Part shown: positions 43,601 to 56,105 of the stretch, one piece after another | Position numbering within the stretch: position 1 is the first letter of the stretch | Layout: the number at the start of each line of letters is the position of its first letter | From: Liolophura sinensis | Lineage: Eukaryota > Mollusca > Polyplacophora > Chitonida > Chitonidae | Length of the DNA: 64,000 bases | Reading direction: 5' to 3' | Assembly (NCBI RefSeq): GCF_032854445.1 | Contig: NC_088301.1 | Location: forward strand, 5,318,044 to 5,382,043 | The notes under the pieces: model-generated | What the model saw: only the letters and a program-made list of their open reading frames with translations | Told to the model about the DNA's origin: nothing | Databases searched by the model: none | Program-made: the position numbers and the translations under genes

Positions 43601-46416
43601 TTAGTTCTTAAAATGAGTATAAAATTTAATTCTCTTGTAAGTAAATATGCATAGAATGTTTAGAATATGTTACACTCTGTTTTGTAATTGTGTCTTGTTC
43701 GTTTGTGTCTGGATACTAAAGTGGATTTTAGTCAGTGACACGTTGCTACCTAAGCTGTACACATGGATGTTGGAAATTGATATTCTTGCACAGAAAATGA
43801 AGCTAGAATACTTTTTACTAATTCATGACATTAACTGGATAAGCTTGATTTTGAGAGCAAGAACGCATTGTCGCGATCGGGCGCCGTCATAATTATTCAA
43901 AATCCAGTGACATGTTGGATAATGGAAGGAATTGAATATGTGTTGACAAAGGGCGACACTAGTTACTTAAAGAGATATGGAATTTCATCTAAACCCTGTA
44001 TCTGACACTGGCATATTTGAGATTGTTTGCACGTTTTAGTATAATTTGTCCTTTATAAATGCATTTTATTTCAGCTGTTGTAGTATATGATCTCACAGGA
44101 GTATGGTATTAGAGTTGAATGTTAAAAAATTGAAAAATAGAGTTCCTGGTGTTGAAACCAGACTCTAGGGAGTTGCAACATTATGAATTAGAAATTGTAT
44201 TTTAATGCATTTTATTTGCAATAGTTTAGACGAACACCATATCAATTTGTAGAGATTTGTGGTGTTAGGTGTCACCAACGAGAGGCAGTTTTGGAAAACG
44301 AATAAGACTGAATGTACAGACCGTTGCGATTGGCTAAAAGAAATAAACTATAGCGTGGTTTACGATTTGAATACTGATTTCACTTATTCACCCAGAACAT
44401 TCCTTGGGTCTTACCAACATCACCGAAAGCTCTTTGCATGCCTCCTTCCTAATTTCATATTTTTTTTATACTGTCTTAATTCTTTGGTGGCTGGTCTGAA
44501 CCATCGTTTTGGAAATTTGAGTTGTCAATATTCACCTGCGACGTACAATTTGGTCGTCGGCCAGTATACGAGTAACTGTTTCGACGCAAAGATTCTATGT
44601 ATTTTAAGTATTAGATTTGTTTACGCTGCAGTGAAATCGCAATGTTTGAATAGCCGAGTTATATCCCGTACCTTCCGCTACGACTTATGAGAAGACAAGG
44701 CTTCTGAATTGATCTTTTAAGAGTATTTTTTACTTTTGGAAGAAGAATATGGGAATGGAATATGTTAGGCTCACTCTTCACCAGAATTCAGTTAAGCTCT
44801 GCTTCACAAATTATGACGTACTGAGTCCCCTCCACCCTCACAAACCCTGCCGTCTTGATCTACAAATTTTAGGGAGTACATACGTGTACCAGTAAACCCC
44901 CAACTCCACAAGAGCTACAGAAATGCCAGAGTGCGGTATGATGAGTGCACATCTTCTTGACAATAGTTTCATGTACTGCAGACATGTTCAGCACGTGCAG
45001 ACATATTTGGCACGTGCAGACATATTTATCGCGTATTATTCAGAGGGTAGACATAAATGCATTTTTTAACATGCTAGAAACGAAGAGTCAGTTTTCACTG
45101 ATACAAGTCTCGTCTATGATTTGGGATTTATATATACCTAAGTGCTAGTATTTCTCATTTGCCCTTCGTGGTTATATTTAGATGTCTCCATTTGTGTGGA
45201 ACAAAATCAATTGAAGGACTGCCGTCAGACGGAAACCAGTACACATCATAATGACAACTGCAATTATCACATAATTCACGTTGTTAATACACACAGCCGA
45301 TGTCAGATATCTTGGCAGGAAGCCAAAGTACTGTTGTTTCGTCATAGTAATTGATATGTTCAATAAATATTATAGGGATGGGCGATTAGCTTCGTAATTA
45401 CTTACTGGAGGCCCTTTCTCTCCCGCGGGTCCGGGCGGCCCATAAGGCCCCTGGATTCCGTCTCTTCCGTCCCGACCATCCCGACCATCCCGACCCGGAA
45501 GTCCACAACAATCAGTGGGAGCACCTATAAGCCAAGGTGAAAAACTCGTATGTTGCCCATTTTTGAAATTTTACAAATTAACGGCAAAGCTATAAGAAAA
45601 TCTAAAAACTAATCATACCGTGACGCTGTGTTGGTCCTTATCCAGTGTAGAAGTTAACAGCAACGTGTTTAGGAGTAAGTGGAGTTGTATATGAGTAACC
45701 AGTATTGCCAGACAAGGATTAATGCAAAATGTAGTTTGTTGTATTTAGAGAACATGTCGTGAACAGGTGAATAATTTGAATGGGCGCATTGTTCAACGGA
45801 AACAGAGCTGTTGGACAGCATGAAGAAAACTTTCATGGCGCAATGAAGAGAAACGCTATCCGATCATTTATTCTTGGCAAATTTAGTGGTTAAGTGTTAA
45901 GTTTTATCATCGACATCAGAATGGCAATAGTTCAGAAATATGATAATGTTAAAGTCTCTTGCCTGAAGCTGATCTTTCCACTCTACTCTCTTCTTGAGTG
46001 ACATCTTTACTTCTCCCGTCCGCTGATAGACCCTGATATATAAATAGTAGATGAAGTATATTTCTGCCTCCCCGAGTTTTAATGAACAAGGAAATAAGAC
46101 CTACACCCAGATTCCAAGTCACTGATTTGCACCTATTTCAACTATTTTAGTTCTTATTCGGAAAATCGATTTTAAAAGAAACTGTTCGCAGCTGCTGTAG
46201 ATTATGTTGTAGGCAATTGTAGGTGTCAATCGTCGATCAATGCAACCATAGATCACTTTTTTCCACCGCTATATGAAAGCTTGATTTCGCTCCTGACTGT
46301 TAATCAGGATTGGTGTAAGCTATTTGCATGGCTGGTGGACAAATTTCAGCGCGGTGATATCAATGACTTACCTGACCAATCAGAAAGGTGCACAACAAGA
46401 AGACAATGATAATCAT
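40138..46416 (-). CDS. Gene 4: complete short-chain collagen C4-like protein, 315 aa
   Basis: Exons 46372-46416, 45963-46032, 45406-45524, 43323-43476, 42616-42681 and 40138-40631 total 948 nt and read open throughout (phases 0, 1, 0, 1, 1). Residues 1-15 are the signal peptide; 16-39 a Ser/Glu-rich linker; 40-45 APTDCC, probably interchain disulphides; 46-81 twelve Gly-X-Y triplets; about 82-100 a coiled coil that could register the trimer; 131-315 the globular domain with YTRWGR, GSGANQLCLP, CAVC, LECPSGW, YVCVDQDPD, CGSLPCPPY and CVVCTK. The domain matches sponge short-chain collagen C4 and its many molluscan relatives. Expected role: secreted matrix or cuticle-type collagen. Intron 2 uses a GC donor. 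Intron 5 holds a TACA array. Confidence 0.88.
40944..41806 (+). repeat. TACA microsatellite in intron 5 of gene 4
   Basis: Same block as 18262-19275 with a much shorter pure CATA stretch (41088-41165). It follows a GTTCGACGTTAAAC end at 40915-40928. Confidence 0.92.
41815..42095 (+). mobile_element. 38-bp monomers plus SINE-C-like body
   Basis: Paralogue of 19280-19560. Confidence 0.5.
42616..42681 (-). CDS. Gene 4 exon 5
   Basis: 66 nt, VVYTRWGRNICPDHSQRLYS; donor TTCAG|GTCAAA. Confidence 0.82.
43323..43476 (-). CDS. Gene 4 exon 4, coiled coil
   Basis: 154 nt; begins GPQSLINLDNQLDKIF after the TCCCAG acceptor. Confidence 0.85.
43720..43920 (+). repeat. Family-D repeat in intron 3 of gene 4
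   Basis: Paralogue of 780-1060, truncated at its left end. Confidence 0.5.
45406..45524 (-). CDS. Gene 4 exon 3, collagen
   Basis: 119 nt; Cys-Cys then GLP, four GRD, GIQ, GPY, GPP, GPA, GEK, GPP. Confidence 0.88.
45963..46032 (-). CDS. Gene 4 exon 2, linker, GC donor
   Basis: 70 nt; starts GLSADGRSKDV. The intron starts GCAAG, as in gene 3. Confidence 0.75.
46372..46416 (-). CDS. Gene 4 exon 1, signal peptide
   Basis: MIIIVFLLCTFLIGQ-type peptide, donor CAG|GTAAGTC. Confidence 0.8.
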
Positions 46417-48392
46417 CTTCAACACACTTGTAAAGCTGCAGTATATTGGCTGTATACACAGGAAGATAGCAAGTTTTAGTCTGGCTAGGTGAAATCAACA
46501 GAGTGTATTTTTAAGGCAGACTGACACCAGATATCTACACACCCAGTCCACATGGACGGTCTGTTTATATATCTTACTTACAAGTCGAAAGTTGTTTATG
46601 TAAACTCATCTCCTAATACTGAGCGTTTGTATATTTACACTTTTGGTTGTTTATGACAAGAAATACTTTTCCTAGTAAATTAAACTATTGTATATGGCAC
46701 GTGAGACCCTTTCCACATTTACATGTGGCTAGCGTGGGAATGTTCCCCTGATGTTGCTTGGGTTTTCTGTAACTCATTTTAAATATACATGTAGTCACAC
46801 AGTTAACAGAAGGAATTTCATGCCATCCGTCAGTGGATGCTGGCACCAGAGTGTTCATCAGGGTGACATTCATATAGGGGTTCTAGGTTCTGAGGTGAAC
46901 CATATACTGGAATATTGGACTTTCGAAAACGGAATATGAGGAATTGTAGATAACATTTTAAACATTTACGTTTATAAATTCAAACATTTTGGCAGCTATA
47001 CATAAAATATAAAACTGTGGTATTAGTTCTAGACGAAATGATATTTATATGAGAATCTGAAGTTAGAATGTCTATTGAAACGGCCATTCTAGACTTAATT
47101 AACTGGTGGCATTCGTACATCTTCTGGTGTTCTGAGCGGCTAGCCTCTCACCATTGCAAGCTTAATCTAAGTCATCTCCGATTGCATAGGTGGGAAGATT
47201 TTCCTACAACCTGCGGATTGTCGTGGCTTTTTTCGGGGCATTGTCAATTTTTACTGAGTATACTTTTTGTCCCCGTCATACAAGTGAAACATCCTCGTTA
47301 CGGCTTGAAACACCTATCAAATCAATAAATTAATCACCAGAATGATGATGGATTAGTATTGATTATCCAACCAGTGTTGCTATTAGCGACAGAATTTATA
47401 ATCAGTATTTACTTTAACAGTTTAATGACGCGTTAATTGTTTTATTTGATTAATTTTTGGATGTTTGACTGATTGGTGTTTAACTCAAGAACTTTTAACT
47501 TACATGACAGCGGTGAGGTTTATGGATAGAGGCTTTCTATACTGTACGAGAGTTCGTCTGACAGCTATAGTGTGTAGATAAACGAGATCGATCCTGTATC
47601 CTCCTTGATATAAATTTTATCTGATCATCACTGAATGAGAATCTTCCAGGTTGTAGAACAACTTTTCCTCAAATATAACCTACAGGACTAGTCTTACGAC
47701 ATTTATATTATACAGATCCTAATTTTGACTGAAAATCAGGTCATATCAAAATACTCTAACATGATAGGTGTGCTCTACATGGGCTTACACCTGGATGTGA
47801 GTATAGGGCCTACCGAGAGTTAAGGAAGAGTCGAGGAGAACGATTGTGTCAGTGTAACATGACTTAGTAAGGTAACGCGCTCTGTTTGTCTTATTAGTGC
47901 AACTTCGCGTAAACAAAACGCAAAGTGCATCCTGGTAATCATTACATGTATACATATAGTTTAAAGTTACATCTCGGGGGTGAGTGAAGCGGATATGTTC
48001 ATAATTACCATTTTTTTTACACCTGATTTTGGTAGGATTATAAAAAACAATGAGTAAGCGTTTTGCAGAGATACATTGTTATGGTCTATTTCTTATAGTG
48101 AGTCGCCTATATTCAGTTGTCCGTAAACTCAGTCATACTCACTACCAAAATTGCCTTTATTGAGCGACACATAACAATACAAGCTCTACACACTGAAAAT
48201 GTTGAACATCCATACTATTGCAAAAAAATGCAGTTAGAATAATTTTTCTCATTTATAATGTTAAACTCCACAGGCTTAGTTTATACACCAAGAACTTGTT
48301 ACCTCAGGTGACGTCATCATTATTCAAAAGTATGTTACATGTATGACAATGGGCCTGGAGAGTATTTTGTTTTACAATGGCTGCACCACTAA
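46417..48392. other. Upstream region of gene 4
   Basis: No gene is supported. Close copy of the gene 3 upstream region, with the old SINE-A at 47130-47335 and family D at 48105-48350, but without the chimeric SINE. Confidence 0.65.
46503..46514 (-). promoter_or_regulatory. Candidate TATA-like element, gene 4
   Basis: CTTAAAAATACA lies about 90 bp before the ATG; identical in gene 3. Confidence 0.35.
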
Positions 48393-48795
48393 GCGGTTTG
48401 AACAAACTCCATGCAGTGGGACAACTTACACTAGTGTCTCTGCAAATTGACTACATCGCTTTAATTTCCTAAAATCCACCACTAAATCTATACTGCCGAG
48501 AGATTATATACTACAAGAGATAAAATAAAATTGATTTAGTAAGTTATATTATACTAAGTTGGTTCGCGCGATAGTGCAGCGTAATGACCCAGTAGTCTCT
48601 TACCAATGCGGTCGCTGGGAGTTCAAGTCCAGCTCATGCTGGCTTCCTCTCCGGCCGTACGTGGGAAGGTTTGCGGATGGTCGTGGGTTTCCCCCGGGCT
48701 GTGCCCGGTTTCCACCCACCATAATGCTGGCCGCCGTTGTATAAGTGAAATATTCTTGAGTACGGCGTAAAACACCAATCAAATAAAAAAAAGAA
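48393..48795 (+). repeat. Left direct repeat of the island (unit 4), with SINE-A
   Basis: The SINE-A part is 48558-48790. Matches 59399-59800 at the other end of the island. Confidence 0.75.
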
Positions 48796-49154
48796 ATAAA
48801 TACACTCTTCAAAAAAAGAAACGCAAAATGAAATTCAAAAATGATACTTACAATTTTGTACACATATGTTAACTCAAACAGTTTTGTAGGGTTGCACATT
48901 GTTACGGGAATGTTTCAAAAGATCATCCTTGACCAAACGCAACCAAAAATGATTTTAAACGGTTTTATCAATTAGGATTGTTAGGATGTGCGTTGATGTC
49001 GTATCGTGAAATGAACTTGGTAACCCCGGTTTTAAATGTATTCGTTCAAACGAGTGTTCATTTGCAGACGTGCCATTTCAAGTCTGCAAACTCGTTCACC
49101 GTGAAAGTAAAGGTTAAGGTCAGGAACAATTCATTGGGATCTTCTCAAGGGTTC

Positions 49155-50937
49155 ATGTAGATGCAGGTATGACATAAACTCGGCACACATTTATCATAAA
49201 ATAAACCAAATGACCATTAAAAAGGTAAAGATCACTAACAATGAATCCGTGTAGATGCAGGTATGACATAAACTCGGCACACATTTATCATAAAATAAAC
49301 CAAATGACCATTAAAAAGGTAAAGATCACTAACATTGAATCCGTGTAGATGCAGGTGTGACATAAACTCGGCACACATTTATCATAAAATAAACCAAATG
49401 ACCATTAAAAAGGTAAAGATCACTAATAATGAATCCGTGTAGATGCAGGTGTGACATAAACTCGGCACACATTTATCATAAAATAAACCAAATGACCATT
49501 AAAAAGGTAAAGATCACTAACAATGAATCCGTGTAGATGCAGGTATGACATAAACTCGGCACACATTTATCATAAAATAAACCAAATGACCATTAAAAAG
49601 GTAAAGATCACTAACAATGAATCCGTGTAGATGCAGGTGTGACATAAACTCGGCACACATTTATCATAAAATAAACCAAATGACCATTAAAAATGTAAAG
49701 ATCACTAACAATGAATCCGTGTAGATACAGGTGTGACATAAACTCGGCACACATTTATCATAAAATAAACCAAATGACCATTAAAAAGGTAAAGATCACT
49801 AACAATGAATCCGTGTAGATGCAGGTGTGACATAAACTCGGCACACATTTATCGTAAAATAAACCAAATGACCATTTAAAAGGTAAAGATCACTAACAAT
49901 GAATCCGTGTAGATGCAGGTATGACATAAACTCGGCACACATTTATCATAAAATAAACCAAATGACCATTAAAAATGTAAAGATCACTAACAATGAATCC
50001 GTGTAGATGCAGGTGTGACATAAACTCGGCACACATTTATCATAAAATAAACCAAATGACCATTAAAAAGGTAAAGATCACTAACAATGAATCCGTGTAG
50101 ATGCAGGTGTGACATAAACTCGGCACACATTTATCGTAAAATAAACCAAATGACCATTAAAAAGGTAAAGATCACTAACAATGAATCCGTGTAGATGCAG
50201 GTGTGACATAAACTCGTCACACATTTATCATAAAATAAACCAAATGACCATTAAAAAGGTAAAGATCACTAACAATGAATCCGTGTAGATGCAGGTGTGA
50301 CATAAACTCGGCACACATTTATCATAAAATAAACCAAATGACCATTAAAAAGGTAAAAATCACTAACAATGAATCCGTGTAGATGCAGGTGTGACATAAA
50401 CTCGGCACACATTTATCGTAAAATAAACCAAATGACCATTAAAAAGGTAAAGATCACTAACAATGAATCCGTGTAGATGCAGGTATGACATAAACTCGGC
50501 ACACATTTATCATAAAATAAACCAAATGACCATTAAAAATGTAAAGATCACTAACAATGAATCCGTGTAGATGCAGGTGTGACATAAACTCGGCACACAT
50601 TTATCATAAAATAAACCAAATGGCCATTAAAAATGTAAAGATCACTAACAATGAATCCGTGTAGATGCAGGTGTGACATAAACTGGGCACACATTTATCG
50701 TAAAATAAACCAAATGACCATTAAAAAGGTAAAGATCACTAACAATGAATCCGTGTAGATGCAGGTGTGACATAAACTCGGCACACATTTATCATAAAAT
50801 AAACCAAATGACCATTAAAAATGTAAAGATCACTAACAATGAATCCGTGTAGATGCAGGTGTGACATAAACTCGTCACAGATTTATCATAAAATAAACCA
50901 AATGACCATTAAAAAGGTAAAGATCACTAACAATGAA
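49155..50937 (+). repeat. 94-bp minisatellite, 19 units
   Basis: Unit starts every 94 bp from 49161 to 50853 (core ATGCAGGTGTGACATAAACT). Unit variants differ at a few positions. The sister island has one unit (30265-30357). Confidence 0.95.
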
Positions 50938-52083
50938 TAGGGTACTCTCAAATAAGATATACATAGATAACATAAGTTTTATTATTTTTCATAATTTTTG
51001 TTCCATGCATTTAGAGATATACAAGCGCTAACTGCTATTCTTCTTTAGCGGCTGTGTACATGCCTTTTCACTTTAACAATCTTGTCGTCATGAACAATTA
51101 ATTCAAGGTCAAAAATAACCAACAGGGTTCTTTTCCAACGTTAGATGCATCCGTGACACTAATATAACAACCATGGCTTTAACTGTTGAAGACATAACAT
51201 GTTTACCCCAATATAACATAAAAACACTGACGACCTTAAAAGCACTGGCCAAGGTGGCCAAGATGGAGTTTTCTCCCGTATATGAGGAGTATATGGAATA
51301 CGATATATAGACTTTGCCTCATGCCTTCAAAAGATATCATGTTTTCATGCGCAACATATAATTTAACTGTAGCGGACCTCTTCGCAATAAAAAACATGTC
51401 ATGGTCATATTTTCCATATATTTGTACATCTATGACACAAGAATGGTAAACTTGACTTCAAGCTTTGCAGGGAGAGAGCGTTTACAGGAAAGTGGAGAGA
51501 CGGACGGACAGATGGACGCAGGATGCAACAGCAATACTTCAAGGCCAACTCTGGGCTGAGGAATTATTAAAACATATCGTTACTTCTCACAGCTTTGAGA
51601 TCTATAAAATATCCCCAACAGATATACATTTATAAACCCATGTAAACAAGAATATCCAGCCGTGTCAAAGCCGATTTGGTGGTAGGATATGTGCACTGCC
51701 AGGGGCGCGTGACATGTCAGCACTGATTGTGTAGGCTACTACATGCACTTTGTGATTAATACTGGCTTAGTTCACGAGACAGCGGGTAATGTGTACAGCC
51801 AGCTTTCTGTTACATTTGAACAATTTATATACACCCACATTGGTCTATTGCAGCACGATCGTGCATGTGCACTACCAACAGTTTGTTACACCTCAGTTTA
51901 TGTGTACAACCGTTGGTGTATTACAACTCGGCAGTTTGTGTGTACAACCGTTGGTGTATTACATTTCAGCAGTTTATGTGTATTATCATTGATCTATTAC
52001 ATCCGAGCAGTTAAAGTGTGCTACATGCATTTTTGATCTTTCATATCTCATCAGTTTATGGATACTACCATTGTTTCATTCCA

Positions 52084-52232
52084 TCTCCGGCCGTATGTGG
52101 GAAGGTCTCTCAGCAAACTGCGGATGGTCGTGGGTTTCCCCCGGGCTCTGCCCTGTTTCCTCTCACCATAATGCTGGCCGCCGTCGTATAAGTGAAATAT
52201 TCTTGAGTACGGCGTAAGTAAATAAATATGCC
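52084..52232 (+). mobile_element. SINE-A copy, headless
   Basis: Paralogue of 31482-31626, between the same inverted arms. Confidence 0.78.
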
Positions 52233-52233
52233 G

Positions 52234-52540
52234 AGATGGAATACACAATACTAGTATCCATAAACTGATGAGATCTAACAGACCATTGGTTTTACACATA
52301 ACCTGTTGAGATGGAGTGAAGCAATGGTAGCATCCAAAAACTGAATTTAATAATAGACTATTGGTCTAACAGATAACATGTTGAGATCTCCATCTCAGCA
52401 AGTTATGTGTAAGACCAATGGTCTACTACAACTCATCAGTATATAGAATCTACCATTGTTTCTTTCCATCTCAACAAGTTATCTGTTAGACCAATAGTCT
52501 ATTATTAAATTCAGTTTTTGGATGCTACCATTGCTTCACT
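52234..52540. repeat. A-B-A'-B' inverted repeat block, second copy
   Basis: Counterpart of 31628-31937. The inner arms again differ by a single base, at a different position. Confidence 0.8.
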
Positions 52541-52548
52541 TCACTCAC

Positions 52549-52579
52549 TGGAACACGAAAACAAGACAATGATAATCAT
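52549..52579 (-). CDS. Orphan signal-peptide first exon, second copy
   Basis: MIIIVLFSCS plus one base and CCA|GTGAGTGAAG; TATA-like CGCTTATAC at 52620-52629. Same reasoning as for 31947-31977, upstream of gene 4. Confidence 0.5.
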
Positions 52580-53935
52580 CTTGAACACTGCAGTAAAACA
52601 GCAGCATCTGAGCTATGACTGTATAAGCGTAATGAGTGTTAGTCCTGCAAAAGAATGATTGACGCTAAAGCTGTTACGCGGCTAGTGAATTATACTCATA
52701 TATTCTCATATGATACGTGATACCTTTTAACATCTACTTGTGGATAGCTTGGGAATGTTATTGGTGGTGCTGGCACGTATTTCCTGTAACTGACTGTACT
52801 GTCACACATTCATCACAATAGAAATTTCACTTTATGCGGGACTAGATATTTGAGTGTATATTTTGGTATAAATCATACAGATGCCTCTGGTTAAGAGGTG
52901 ACATTTGCTGTATTAACAGACTTTCTTACAGAAAATGGAATGCGAAAGATTACGGAGAAATGTAAGTATGATGGCAGTAAAATGAATATCAAATTGCATT
53001 CATGTTAAAGCCTCTCCTTTCAATGTTAGCGACCTAATACTGGCGTGAAATCGCAATGTTACTGTACTTTTTAGGTCTATGGAGAGTAAATTTCCACGTT
53101 AACGTTGGGTTTGTTCGGTGCTTTATCGGCATTATTTCTTCTATGTTAGCCAAATTGTTACCAGACCTTTTACATTTTAAAACAGTAGAGTGAATTTTGG
53201 TTTGTTTAGGGGTTTGTTTAGACATCAGATCTTTTAAGGGATAATACATGGTATAAAACATCAAGGACATTGCCTCTGATTAATAATAATTACAACAGAG
53301 TGCATAGCAGCTTTTCTGTTACGTGAGGTGGACATTTTGGCAGTCCTTAGATGTTAAAGGACGTGGTATGGTAAGGGGGGAATCGGCCCCAGTGCAAAAA
53401 ACTGTGCACCTCTAGAAGCGAAACTGACTATAGCTGCGTCAGCTGTTGAAACACTCGTAAGGCTACTTCTTTTTTCATGTATGTTTTACTTCTCTTTTCC
53501 TGTTAGCATGCGACTATCAAAACTCCAGACATTCACCGACGCAATGTATAGGTCATAAGATCGAAAAATGGTGGCCTGCTCCAATCACACTGAAATATCT
53601 TTTTTTATGTATTAGACACCGTAGAGTGGGGTGAATCACTGCACCACACACGTAACTTTCTGAAATTTTCTTGAGGAGGCAATTATGCACCAATCAGTTA
53701 AATACATATAGAACAGATGTTCAGCCTTATACTTCCGCCAAGCATAACATGTTAATGTTAATAACAGCTCGAGGGCCACGTGTTATCTCAAACAGGATTC
53801 AAGTATGAATTTGTTATAATTGCCACACGTTACGTAATAAAATAGCTTAACAATTATCCATTCTAATTCAAAGATAACATTTATTTAATGTAAGGCAGCC
53901 TATATCTCTCTTTCCCGCAAAAGGATTGTTGCCAA

Positions 53936-54001
53936 AGACAAAAAATCCCACAAAGATTCGAACTCTGTAAGCTGTTCTCCAGTTCACTGTACTATAAAGT
54001 A
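53936..54001 (-). repeat. tRNA-derived relic, second copy
   Basis: Paralogue of 33345-33410. Confidence 0.4.
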
Positions 54002-54199
54002 TAGACAATAGACAATAGCAGAAATATGGATTTTAAGCTGACACTTTATAAAATTTATTGTTTTTTTTTTTACATATGGAGATTAACGTTAACCAAAACG
54101 AAACTTTGACAGTGAAATACACTCATGAAAGTTTCAGTAAAGATATTTTTCTGGCTGATCTTCATACTGAAAATTTCATGCAAGGTATTGAATTGTTCA

Positions 54200-54640
54200 G
54201 AGGCCTACGGATGGCTAGTAACAGAAACACCACAAAATGGGCAGAGGCCTACGGGTGGCTAGTAACAGATACACCACAAAATGGGCAGAGGCCTACGAGT
54301 GGCTAGTAACAGATACACCACAAAATGGGCAGAGGCCTACGGATGGCTAGTAACAGAAACACCACAAAATAGGCAGAGGCCTACGGGTGGCTAGTAACAG
54401 AAACACGACAAAATGGGCAGAGGCCTACGGGTGGCTAGTAACAGATACACCACAAAAATGGGCAGAGGGCTACGGGTGGTTAGTAACAGATACACCACAA
54501 AATGGCCAGAGGCCTACGGGTGTCTAATAAAAGATACACCACAAAATGGCCAGAGGCCTACGGGTGGCTAGTAACAGATACACCAGAAATGGTCAGAGGC
54601 CTACGGGTGGCTAGTAACAGACAGACCAGGAAATGGACAG
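54200..54640 (+). repeat. 44-bp minisatellite, about ten units
   Basis: Unit starts at 54200, 54244, 54288, 54332, 54376, 54420, then 54465 and on. Confidence 0.88.
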
Positions 54641-56049
54641 ATTTGCATTTTAAGGTCATTTAAAAAAAATGACAAATTTATTAAGAGTAAGACATTAAAC
54701 CTAAACTAAAGTGTCTTATGAATTCATTATTTGAAATGAATACATATAAAAACAATTATAAACCGCAAGGGTAAGGGCGAAAAAAAGACAACATGGGACA
54801 CAAGAAACATAACTGAGTACGTAAAACCCCAAAAAGGAGAGTAGGGTGGGATTTCGGAAATTAGCCATATCATGCAGCATGCATATACGTCCATCTCGGT
54901 TTACGTCTAAGCAGAAAAGGACCCCAAGGCCTATAACACCGCCACGAGGCTACTGTATGTGTAAATATTGTCATGGCAGCATGAGCTAACCTGTGACGAG
55001 CGCGCACTTAGCAAACTCATGGATAATCTCTTATTCATATTATATTGACTGATGTTACCTGAAAGTAATTTGATTGTCTGATGTTACACTGAAAGTGTAA
55101 TTGTGATTACTTGACTGTACTGCGAATTTCACACGAAATACATGACCTGTATAAAAACAACAACGACAACACCAATATGGCGCAAAATATTAATAAATAA
55201 CTGTCATCTTTGGTTTACCCGCACCTCTTCTGTTAATTTCTTATACAATGGCACATTACTGTGTGAGTATTCAGAGGAACTCTCGTATCGGCTGATCGAG
55301 TTGAGGCAAGCAATCACCACTATCGAACATTTGACCTAGAGATTTTTTTTCCTGACTTTGATTTCTCAGTCGTCCTACATGTCTTATGCATATCTAACAT
55401 TTTATTGTTAACGAAAATGAAATATTCATGGGGTTGTTTTTAATAAAGGTATGTGTTGTTGACGGTTGATTACAACAACAACAACAACAGTCAAATTTCA
55501 GTGATTGATTGTCAGAAAATTTTGGTGTAAAATGTACTCAATGTAGGCTTAGCACTAATAGTTCATGGAACAGGTGTATATTGCTGGAGTTTCTATGATC
55601 TTGCCTCAATTAGAAACTATTTAGATATTTATTTCCGATCGAAATAATTCACGTCACTTCGTCTTGGTTGGTAAAGTCTGCCATGATGTTCTGCATTTCG
55701 GATTGGAGGCTTTGGAATCTAGGATTTTGATAATTACGAAAACGGCTCATGTGTTATATTGGTATAGTTAGAAAAAGCAGATTTTATAGTATCTGTGTTC
55801 TTCAAACTAAAATTTAATATAGCATTATTTGATAGAAATTACAGGACTTTTATTTTTGTTGACATAGGGAAATGACGTTATTTTAGCCATGTTTGCTTCG
55901 CGATCATAGTAAATTATAGGCGGGACGCAGTAAGAGGCAAACTCTGTTCAATGTACGTCAGCCAGTCAAAATGTAGGATTTTTGGTGATTAGCATCGCCT
56001 ACTCTGTCTACACGCTGTAAAAGGGCATCGATCATGGCGAATGATCGAT

Positions 56050-56105
56050 GCCTTTAACGTCGTACTTAACAGTTTTTCAGTCATATGACAACGAAAGAAT
56101 CCTTA
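56050..56105 (-). mobile_element. SINE-B 3' fragment
   Basis: Paralogue of 35268-35330. Confidence 0.6.

Noticed and set aside
49155-50937. CRISPR-like regularly spaced repeats
   Set aside because: The whole 94-bp unit is repeated with no variable spacers, there are no cas genes, and the setting is eukaryotic. It is a minisatellite.
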